This document shows positions 5,923-12,266 of a stretch of DNA of 13,828 nucleotides, piece by piece. Position 1 is the first letter of the stretch, and every line of letters starts with the position of its first letter. This stretch comes from JAGLQA01 sp023135565 (lineage in GTDB: Bacteria; Acidobacteriota; Aminicenantia; UBA2199). The notes below the pieces were generated by a model that did not search any database, was not told the DNA's origin, and was given only the letters and a program-made list of their open reading frames with translations. The position numbers and the translations under genes are program-made. The stretch lies in the NCBI GenBank assembly GCA_030639305.1, contig DAOWCY010000189.1:1-13828 (forward strand), given 5' to 3'.

Positions 5923-8706
5923 ATGGGAAAACGAATAAATTTTGCCGCGGTACGACACTTATTTGCTGTTATTATTATCTCTCAATTGTTAGGCGGTAAC
6001 TTATTCGGATTAGACCCCGGGAAAAAAGCGGGGCAGTACCTGATGGACCAATGGAAAATATCCGCCGGCATACCCTCCGATACGATCAATTCCATTACCC
6101 AAACGCCTGACGGCTACTTGTGGATCGGCACTACCAAAGGCCTGGTTAGATTTGATGGCGTGACATTTTCAATCAAACATTTTGCCGGGAAAAAGAAAAC
6201 CTATCCACTGGAAATCAGGAGCCTGTTCGTGGACAGCGCAGGAAACCTCTGGATCGGACGGGCTGATTGTTTAACCCTTTACCGTTACCAAACGGGCCGG
6301 TTCAAAACCTTTACCGGCAGCGACGGCATCACCGCGGACGGTGTTCGCCGCATAAAAGACGATATGAGAGGTAATCTCTGGATCAGTTTTACTACCGGCT
6401 GTGTGAACCGCTTCTATAACGGGGAATTTTTTGCTTATAACGCATCTGACGGATTGGAGGGTAAAAAAATCAACGCCATCGTCGAAGACCGCCGTGGAAA
6501 TTTGCTGTTCGGCACCCGGGAAAACGGCATATTTACATACGAGGATGGGGAATTTTTCGAATACGCCCTTCCGGGACTGGACAATGTTATCATTATAAGC
6601 ATGTATGAAGATCATGAAGGAGATCTCTGGATCGGGACTATAAGTAAGGGACTATTTCGAGTAACCGGCAAAAGAAGCGAAAGGTATACAACCGCAAATG
6701 GATTAACAAACGACTTTATTACAAGTATTATTGAAGATAGCGACCGGAACTTATGGATCGGCACAAGAAAAGGTTTGAATCGAATAAAGAAAAAAAAAGA
6801 TGGCACAATCGGTTTTGAAAGCTTGCTGCAATCCTTTGCAATTAATTGTCTTTTTGAAGATGTAGAGAGGAATTTATGGATAGGCACCGACAATTCGGGC
6901 ATCAGGAAGTTAAAAGACGGTAAGTTCATATCCTACGAACCATTTAAAGTTTACCCGGAAGAAACTCCCCTTTCCCTGTTCGAAGACCGGCATGGAGATA
7001 CCTGGACCGGCACTATCAGCGGGAAATTATTCCGCTTTCGCGGTCAAAACCTCATCGAATCCGTGGCACTCCCCGGTCTCTCCGGCACGGGTATCGCTGC
7101 CGTCGCTGAGGATGCTGAAGGAAACCTGTGGTTAGGAACAATCGGCAAAGGAGTTTTCCAAAAGAAAAACGGGAACTTTGTTCAATTTACCACCGTGGAC
7201 GGGTTGGCCGATAACCTGGTGACATCGATAACTAAGGACAGCCGGGACAACCTATGGTTCGGCACCTTCGATGGGGTGAGCGTACGCCGCAGTGCTAACG
7301 GGGTATTCGAATCTTTTACTTCCAGTGACGGTTTATCGGGCAAAAGGGCTCACAATGTTTATGAAGATACGTCTCGCAACGTCTGGATTGCCGCGGACAA
7401 AGGGATCACTGTTCTTAAAGACGGCAAAATAACAAAGCAACATATCGAGTATTATTTGCGGGACATCCCGGTTACATGCATCTGTGAAGACCTGGATTCG
7501 CCTGCCGGCGGCGGCAGTATTTTTTGGATTGCCACTGACGGCGCCGGCTTGAAAAGAATCAAAAACGGGAAATTTTTCTCATATAACAACGCCCATGGCA
7601 TGACTACCGATTTTATCTACCAGTTCCTTGAAGATCGCCGGGGTAACTTCTGGTTAATGAGTGACAGCGGTATCCTTCGTGTCGGCAAAAGTGAACTGAA
7701 CCGGTTTGCCGACGGCATTATTAATAAAGTTCACTGTACCTCTTTCGGTATATCGGACGGCTTGAAAAGCCTCGAATTTGACAATAAATTCTCCAGGAAT
7801 TCGGTTCTTAAAACCGGCAAAGGTGATTTTCGGTTCATCACCAAAAAAGGAATCTCGATTGTCAACCCGGAGAAGATTAACATTAACAAGTTGTCACCCC
7901 CGGCAGTGATCGAAGCGGTTTTTTTTAACGATCGTTTTTTCTCCCCTTACTTAGAAGCGGATGCCTACAGCTTAAAAGGCATAAAGCATGTGAGCTTCCG
8001 GTTCACTGTCCCCACTTTCCTGTCCCCGGGAAAAATAAGGTTCGAATACCTGCTGCAGGGATTCGACAGGGAATGGACATACCTGCTGTCCGGCAAAGAA
8101 CGGGCCGCTTTTTATAAAGCCCTCCCTCCCGGCACCTATACCTTTAAGGTGAGAGCCTGCAGCGCTGAGGGAGTATGGGATCAGACCGGGGATTCCCTAA
8201 CTTTTACCCTGGAACCTATCTTTTATCAAACCCTCCTTTTTAAAATAGCTGTTGTCGTTTTTCTCTTAGTCCTGTTTGCCGCCGCTTTTTATATCTATAA
8301 GAAACGCCCCTTCAAAAGAAAGGCAAAGTACAAAAGTTCTTCGCTGCATCGCGATTTTGCCGATGAGTGTATAGAGAAGCTCAGGAAATTGATGGAAAAC
8401 GAAAAAGTATATGTGGATGCCGGTATCTCTTTACAGTCGTTGGCTGGAAAACTGTCTATCCCGCCGCACCTGCTTTCCCAACTGCTCAATGAGAGATTGC
8501 GGCAAAATTATTTCGATTTTATAAATTCCTACCGCATCGAAGAGGTCAAAATGATTTTGAAGAGTCCCAAAGGTGAGCGGCAGAAAATCGATGCTGTGGC
8601 GTTTGAAGTGGGATTTAACACCATGGCTGCTTTTTATAAGGCCTTTAAAAAGTATACCGGTAAAACGCCTACCGAGTACAAAGAAGAGGCCGGTAAAACA
8701 AAGTAA
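5923..8706 (+). CDS. Transmembrane sensor with double beta-propeller, Y_Y_Y domain and AraC-type DNA-binding domain
   Basis: A 927-residue one-component sensor-regulator. An N-terminal hydrophobic signal segment (about residues 10-28) is followed by 13 recognisable Reg_prop repeats with the core G-N-L-W-I-G-T (for example GYLWIGTTKGLVRFDG and GNLWLGTIGKGVF), consistent with two seven-bladed propellers. A Y_Y_Y domain (about 688-766) contains FEYLLQGFDREW and LPPGTYTFKVRA. One membrane helix (about 769-792) leads to a cytoplasmic AraC/HTH_18 domain (about 815-925) with LQSLAGKLSIPPHLLSQLLN and VAFEVGFNTMAAFYKAFKKY. This is the layout of hybrid two-component systems but with the histidine kinase and receiver domains absent, so the ligand signal would act directly on DNA binding at the membrane. 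AGGAG lies 14 nt before ATG 5923, rather far. The ligand is unknown; the adjacent precursor peptide is one candidate. Confidence 0.92.
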   Translation: MGKRINFAAVRHLFAVIIISQLLGGNLFGLDPGKKAGQYLMDQWKISAGIPSDTINSITQTPDGYLWIGTTKGLVRFDGVTFSIKHFAGKKKTYPLEIRSLFVDSAGNLWIGRADCLTLYRYQTGRFKTFTGSDGITADGVRRIKDDMRGNLWISFTTGCVNRFYNGEFFAYNASDGLEGKKINAIVEDRRGNLLFGTRENGIFTYEDGEFFEYALPGLDNVIIISMYEDHEGDLWIGTISKGLFRVTGKRSERYTTANGLTNDFITSIIEDSDRNLWIGTRKGLNRIKKKKDGTIGFESLLQSFAINCLFEDVERNLWIGTDNSGIRKLKDGKFISYEPFKVYPEETPLSLFEDRHGDTWTGTISGKLFRFRGQNLIESVALPGLSGTGIAAVAEDAEGNLWLGTIGKGVFQKKNGNFVQFTTVDGLADNLVTSITKDSRDNLWFGTFDGVSVRRSANGVFESFTSSDGLSGKRAHNVYEDTSRNVWIAADKGITVLKDGKITKQHIEYYLRDIPVTCICEDLDSPAGGGSIFWIATDGAGLKRIKNGKFFSYNNAHGMTTDFIYQFLEDRRGNFWLMSDSGILRVGKSELNRFADGIINKVHCTSFGISDGLKSLEFDNKFSRNSVLKTGKGDFRFITKKGISIVNPEKININKLSPPAVIEAVFFNDRFFSPYLEADAYSLKGIKHVSFRFTVPTFLSPGKIRFEYLLQGFDREWTYLLSGKERAAFYKALPPGTYTFKVRACSAEGVWDQTGDSLTFTLEPIFYQTLLFKIAVVVFLLVLFAAAFYIYKKRPFKRKAKYKSSSLHRDFADECIEKLRKLMENEKVYVDAGISLQSLAGKLSIPPHLLSQLLNERLRQNYFDFINSYRIEEVKMILKSPKGERQKIDAVAFEVGFNTMAAFYKAFKKYTGKTPTEYKEEAGKTK

Positions 8707-8733
8707 ACTGAAGGCGTCGGGATTATCTCCGAC

Positions 8734-8794
8734 ATTCCACAATTCCGATATCCCAATATTCCACAATTCCACAATTCCAATATTCCATCAATCC
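8734..8794. repeat. Degenerate ATTCC/ACAATTCC simple repeat
   Basis: Short units such as ATTCCACA, AATTCCGAT, AATATTCC and ACAATTCC follow each other for about 60 nt. The spacing is irregular and no hairpin or coding capacity is evident. Confidence 0.75.
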
Positions 8795-8818
8795 AAATTG
8801 CAGGGCGAAGTGGAATTA

Positions 8819-8842
8819 TGTAAACTTTTATAAAAGTTTACA
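8819..8842. promoter_or_regulatory. Perfect 24-nt palindrome, candidate operator or repeat element
   Basis: The half TGTAAACTTTTA is followed by its exact reverse complement. The tail TCTCGAAA follows, and TGCTATAAT (an extended -10 match) begins 11 nt after the palindrome ends. An imperfect copy with the same tail lies at 10717-10748. The dyad would overlap the -35 zone of that possible promoter, as an operator would. A dispersed repeat is the alternative. Confidence 0.5.
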
Positions 8843-8969
8843 TCTCGAAATCTGCTATAATGCAGCATTTTTAAAAAAAAGTATTAACTTTTATAAAGTC
8901 TAACAAGAAACCGGAATTTTATGCTATTTAGGGGGCATGAGACAAAAAATGTGTAGAATAAAGGGTTTT

Positions 8970-8999
8970 GAAAGTTTACCCTGGAAAACTTTCGACAAT
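8970..8999. repeat. Inverted-repeat leader element, copy 1
   Basis: GAAAGTTT (8970-8977) and AAACTTTC (8986-8993) are exact inverted arms around an 8-nt centre, followed by GACAAT. It ends about 30 nt before the start of the 9028 gene. Related copies precede the genes at 10227 and 10968. Confidence 0.65.
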
Positions 9000-9027
9000 A
9001 CGAATTTTAAAAAATAGGAGAAGTTAA

Positions 9028-10056
9028 ATGAAAAAATTATCGTTAGCACCAGTGAAAATTTTGGTCATGGTTATTTTTTTTGTGGGTGTGTTTATGGCGG
9101 GTATAAGCGACCAATACGCCCGGGAAATTAAGAAAAAAGAAGTCCCGGACAAAAAAATCCAGAAAAAAATACCCGGTTTTCGTGCCATGAGCACAAAGGC
9201 GCTTGAAGCGGTTGCGTATAACAAAACAATCAAACCGCGGGAAGTATTGAAGGGTGACCATGTAGCCTGCGGCGTATCGCTGCGCAACCGGGGCGGCGGC
9301 GTAATCAACCTCAGGGGAGCACCCGAAGGAGCCCAAGCGGTTAAAGCTTATCTCTATTGGGACATACTGGCCAATAGAGCTCCCCGTTCCGCACGGGTTT
9401 CTATTAATGGTGTGTCGGTCCAGGGAAAACTAATCGGTCAAGGCCCTGATCCCTATTGGGGGCGGACACACAACTTCGTATATCTGGCAGAGGTACCGCT
9501 CTATCTCTTATACGAAGGCATCAACGGGGATTATAAAGTGGCGGGGGTTGCAGGCAGCCAGGGCTTTGGCATGAACCCATGGGAGTACTGGAGTGGCGCC
9601 ATTTTGGCGGAAGGCGTTTCCCTGGTGATTGTTTATCTGAACCAGACGAATAAGAATAAGGTTACCTATATCTATGATCAACCGGTCTCCAGCCAGATGT
9701 TTTGCGGCGCCTTCGGAGTGAATCTCGTAGGGTTTAATGCGCACCAACAAAGAGCCAAATTTACGATGCTTGGGGCTGATGGTCAGGTTGGCGGCGGTCT
9801 TAACGCATTCTACTTTTGTTCCTCGGAAACATCCTTTTTCCAGGGTTATCAAATCGCCGGCCCGGCTGAGCCCAATCCTCAACCCTACCACGATGCCGAC
9901 AGCGATTGGAATGGACATGATGGAGAACCCCTGAACCAGTTATGGGATACCCGCACCCATATAGTCCGTATTAAGAAAAACTCAACCTCCGCCAAGGTTC
10001 TTTACAAATCCAAAGGAGATTGCCTGGTAATCGTAGCCTTCATCTTGACCATGTAA
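9028..10056 (+). CDS. Exported protein of unknown function
   Basis: A 342-residue secreted protein. A basic start and hydrophobic core (about residues 8-27, ILVMVIFFVGVFMAG) form a signal peptide. A lysine-rich linker (EIKKKEVPDKKIQKKIPG) follows, then a long domain of beta-strand character with VKAYLYWDILANRAPRSARV, VSLVIVYLNQTNK and a hydrophobic end DCLVIVAFILTM. The alternation of YLYW-type and LVIVY-type strands recalls exported beta-sandwich proteins of the DUF3344 kind, but this is a weak resemblance. No catalytic motif is visible. AGGAG sits 8 nt before ATG 9028. It may be periplasmic or surface-exposed. The next gene encodes a small lipoprotein, so the two may form an exported pair, although a hairpin and an inverted-repeat element separate them. 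Confidence 0.82.
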   Translation: MKKLSLAPVKILVMVIFFVGVFMAGISDQYAREIKKKEVPDKKIQKKIPGFRAMSTKALEAVAYNKTIKPREVLKGDHVACGVSLRNRGGGVINLRGAPEGAQAVKAYLYWDILANRAPRSARVSINGVSVQGKLIGQGPDPYWGRTHNFVYLAEVPLYLLYEGINGDYKVAGVAGSQGFGMNPWEYWSGAILAEGVSLVIVYLNQTNKNKVTYIYDQPVSSQMFCGAFGVNLVGFNAHQQRAKFTMLGADGQVGGGLNAFYFCSSETSFFQGYQIAGPAEPNPQPYHDADSDWNGHDGEPLNQLWDTRTHIVRIKKNSTSAKVLYKSKGDCLVIVAFILTM

Positions 10057-10067
10057 CAAAATATTTG

Positions 10068-10097
10068 TAGGGGCACGCGCTGCTGCGTGTGCCCCTA
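10068..10097. repeat. Stable hairpin after the exported-protein gene
   Basis: TAGGGGCACGCGC (10068-10080) pairs with GCGTGTGCCCCTA (10085-10097) around a 4-nt loop, with one G-T wobble. It begins 12 nt after the stop codon at 10056. No T-run follows, so it is more likely a REP-like element or RNA 3' stabiliser than an intrinsic terminator. A smaller dyad CCCGG/CCGGG follows at 10100-10114. Confidence 0.7.
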
Positions 10098-10131
10098 AAC
10101 CCGGGATATCCGGGACCCGGAGACGATTTTA

Positions 10132-10161
10132 GAAAGTTTCCTGGAAAACTTTCGACAATAC
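10132..10161. repeat. Inverted-repeat leader element, copy 2
   Basis: GAAAGTTT (10132-10139) and AAACTTTC (10146-10153) flank CCTGGA and are followed by GACAATAC. It matches copy 1 at 8970 closely, including the CCTGG centre and the tail. It lies about 65 nt before the lipoprotein gene. Confidence 0.65.
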
Positions 10162-10226
10162 TAATGAAATGAACAAGGGGGAGAGATGGAAAATTTGACT
10201 CTGTGAAAGTTTCAGAGGGGAGGGTG

Positions 10227-10700
10227 ATGATGAAGAAACTAACGTTATTAATATGTGCCGCCTGTCTCTTCCTACCGGGCTGCCCGGCGGACCCGGACGA
10301 AGCGGGTATTTCAAATGGCCGGGACTTCAAAGATTTTGATGTTGAACTAGCAGGCGGCACTGTGATTACAGACATTTACTTTTACGGCCACCTAACGCTG
10401 CCGGAATTTTTTTACTACTATGAAACGGCTGTTGATAAAAATAATCAGGCCGGTTTTCTGATCAAATGCCGCCCGGCGGAATTCGCGATTTATAAAGAAA
10501 GCGGGTCGGGCGCGTTTACCGACCTGAGATACAGCGGAGCACCTACTGTAAGTAGCGACCGGTACCACCTGGAGTTCCCGTTGAGTGCATTGGAATTGAA
10601 CAGCCGCCATGAATTCAACATCTTTTATTGGTTTTTCGCGGAGAGCAGTGGAGACCGCATGCCGGATTCAGGCAGCGAAAGTTTAACGTTGGTATTGTGA
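10227..10700 (+). CDS. Small predicted lipoprotein of unknown function
   Basis: A 157-residue protein with a lipoprotein signal: MMKKLTLLICAACLFLPGC, with lipobox L-P-G-C and Cys19 as the predicted lipidated residue. The mature part begins PADPDEAG and contains aromatic-rich strands (YFYGHLTLPEFFYYYE, NIFYWFFAESSG), suggesting a small beta domain. I recognise no family. The start is ATG 10227 or the adjacent ATG 10230; AGAGGGGAGG lies just before. A GTG at 10203 would extend it by eight residues but spoils the signal peptide. Residue +2 after the Cys is Ala rather than Asp, so outer-membrane sorting is plausible if the rules of enteric bacteria apply. It sits between the exported protein and the lysine operon and has no close promoter. 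Confidence 0.75.
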   Translation: MMKKLTLLICAACLFLPGCPADPDEAGISNGRDFKDFDVELAGGTVITDIYFYGHLTLPEFFYYYETAVDKNNQAGFLIKCRPAEFAIYKESGSGAFTDLRYSGAPTVSSDRYHLEFPLSALELNSRHEFNIFYWFFAESSGDRMPDSGSESLTLVL

Positions 10701-10716
10701 ATAGGGAGCGGATCCG

Positions 10717-10748
10717 TGTAAATTTTTATAAAGGTTTACATCTCGAAA
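10717..10748. promoter_or_regulatory. Imperfect copy of the 24-nt palindrome with shared tail
   Basis: TGTAAATTTTTATAAAGG followed by TTTACA (10717-10740) differs from the perfect palindrome at 8819-8842 at two positions. It is followed by the same TCTCGAAA tail. No -10 match follows this copy. Confidence 0.55.
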
Positions 10749-10878
10749 CTTGCTCGACTGTTATTACAAAACCCTTTCTATTAAGGGAACCGGGGGGAAC
10801 CGGGAACAGTGGGCGCAAACCTGCAAATTTTACAGAAAAACTATCGGGATTTATCGTTGAACATTTCCGTTTAACCTT
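10749..10878. other. Intergenic stretch before the lysine operon promoter
   Basis: No gene is apparent here. A G-rich duplicated AACCGGG motif near 10788-10804 is the only local structure noticed. Confidence 0.4.
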
Positions 10879-10906
10879 TTGACAATTTCAATCGGTGTGA
10901 TATAAT
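10879..10906 (+). promoter_or_regulatory. Predicted sigma-70 promoter of the lysine/saccharopine operon
   Basis: Consensus TTGACA (10879-10884) and consensus TATAAT (10901-10906) are separated by 16 nt. It is the strongest promoter match in the window. Transcription would start near 10913, right at inverted-repeat element copy 3, leaving a leader of about 55 nt. That is too short for a lysine riboswitch. Confidence 0.78.
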
Positions 10907-10913
10907 TATTTTA

Positions 10914-10942
10914 GAAGACTTTCATTGAAAACTTCAACAATA
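10914..10942. repeat. Inverted-repeat leader element, degenerate copy 3
   Basis: GAAGACTTTC, ATT and GAAAACTTC are followed by AACAATA. The preceding ATTTTAGAA and the CAATA tail align with copy 2 (10132-10161). The arms are imperfect here. It sits at the predicted transcript start. Confidence 0.45.
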
Positions 10943-10967
10943 ATAAATTTAATACAAGGAGTAACCG

Positions 10968-12266
10968 ATGGCAAAAGTTATTGGAATTAGAAGAGAGGAT
11001 AAGAACCGGTGGGAACGAAGAACTCCGTTGGCTCCCGATGATGTCAAAGAATTAATCGAGAAACATGGGATTAAGGTAATTGTCCAACCTTCGAAAATAA
11101 GAATTTTTTCCGATGAAGAGTATGAAAAAGTTCACGCGGAGATTAATGAAGACTTGAGCGAAGCCGATTTGATCCTGGCTGTAAAAGAGATACCTATACA
11201 TCTCTTACAGGAAGGGAAAACCTATGCATTCTTTTCCCATACCATTAAAGGGCAGTCTTATAACATGGATATGCTGAAAAAGATGGTGGAACTAAAATGC
11301 AGCCTGATCGATTATGAAAGGATATTAGACGAGCAAAATAGACGGCTGTTATTTTTCGGTAAATACGCGGGGCTGGCGGGCATGGTTGAGACGCTTCACG
11401 CTTATGGGCAAAAATTAAAACTGCGGGGATACGACACGCCCCTGGAAAAGATAAAACAAGCTTATGAATACGACTCGTTAGAAGACGCTGCCGCGGCAGT
11501 GAAAACAGTGGGTGAAGACATAACCATCTTGGGGCTGCCCGAGGGATTGGCTTCCCTGGTAGTCGGTTTTGCCGGGTATGGAAATACCTCTATCGGCGGC
11601 CAGGAAATTTTCGATCTGCTGCCCCATAAAGAAATATCCCCGGCTGATCTCGGCAAAGACCTGCCTGCAGAACATTATAATTTTTATAAAGTGGTATTTC
11701 GTGAGGAAGATATGATGAAAGCGAAGGAAGGAGAATTCTCTCTCCAGGATTATTTTCAAAACCCCGGCAAATATGAATCCCAATTCGGCAAATATATTCC
11801 TTATATCGATGTATTAATGCTGTGCATTTATTGGACGGAAGATTACCCCCGGTTGTTGACAAAAGAGTATCTCATAGAAAAGAATAAAGCCGGATCAAAT
11901 GTAAAACTAAGTGTTATCGGCGATATTACTTGCGATATCGAAGGCGCCGTGGAAATTACCTATAAATCGACGAAACCGGATATGGCGACATTTACTTATT
12001 TTGCCGGTGAAGACGCTTATAAAGAAGGCATTCATCCGGCCGGCGTTACGGTAATGGCAATAGATAACCTGCCCTGTGAATTTCCCCGGGAATCTTCGGT
12101 TTATTTTTCATCTGTCCTTAGAGGATTTATAGATAACATAGCTGCAGTGGATTTTGAAAAGAGTTTTGAGAACCTTAAACTAACTGATCCTATTCGTAAA
12201 GCGCTAATTCTTCAACGGGGGGCTTTTACGCCTGATTACAGGTATATGGAGGACTTCATAAAATGA
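10968..12266 (+). CDS. Lysine-ketoglutarate reductase (saccharopine dehydrogenase, lysine-forming type)
   Basis: A 432-residue cytoplasmic enzyme resembling the N-terminal half of animal aminoadipate semialdehyde synthase (AASS). It should condense lysine with 2-oxoglutarate and reduce the adduct to saccharopine (EC 1.5.1.8). The N-terminal AlaDh/PNT-like domain begins GIRREDKNRWERRTPLAP. AVKEIP (Lys73) and FFSHTIKGQ (His91) match the positions of the acid-base Lys and His known in yeast Lys1. LIDYERILDE and FFGKYAGLAGMVETLHAYG are strongly AASS-like. A dinucleotide-binding loop GYGNTSIGG follows near residues 203-211. AAGGAG lies 6 nt before ATG 10968. The stop overlaps the next start by ATGA, so the two products are made together. 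Direction (lysine breakdown or synthesis) cannot be settled from the gene alone; AASS similarity favours breakdown. Confidence 0.9.
   Translation: MAKVIGIRREDKNRWERRTPLAPDDVKELIEKHGIKVIVQPSKIRIFSDEEYEKVHAEINEDLSEADLILAVKEIPIHLLQEGKTYAFFSHTIKGQSYNMDMLKKMVELKCSLIDYERILDEQNRRLLFFGKYAGLAGMVETLHAYGQKLKLRGYDTPLEKIKQAYEYDSLEDAAAAVKTVGEDITILGLPEGLASLVVGFAGYGNTSIGGQEIFDLLPHKEISPADLGKDLPAEHYNFYKVVFREEDMMKAKEGEFSLQDYFQNPGKYESQFGKYIPYIDVLMLCIYWTEDYPRLLTKEYLIEKNKAGSNVKLSVIGDITCDIEGAVEITYKSTKPDMATFTYFAGEDAYKEGIHPAGVTVMAIDNLPCEFPRESSVYFSSVLRGFIDNIAAVDFEKSFENLKLTDPIRKALILQRGAFTPDYRYMEDFIK

Larger units (their letters stand above)
8707..9018. other. Intergenic region with simple repeats and regulatory-looking palindromes
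   Basis: This gene-free stretch holds, in order, an ATTCC-rich simple repeat (8734-8794), a perfect 24-nt palindrome (8819-8842), an extended -10 like TGCTATAAT (8853-8861), the 12-mer AAAGTCTAACAA (8895-8906) and an inverted-repeat element (8970-8993). A 26-codon frame at 8937-9017 covers the last element and has no supporting ribosome site, so it is not called as a gene. Confidence 0.6.

Noticed and set aside
8937..9017. 26-codon ORF as a second small peptide gene
   Set aside because: No ribosome site, no leader or Gly-Gly motif, and its second half is simply the inverted-repeat element read as protein.
10907..10967. Lysine riboswitch ahead of the lysine operon
   Set aside because: The leader after the predicted transcript start is only about 55 nt, far shorter than the known lysine aptamer, and shows no matching junction.
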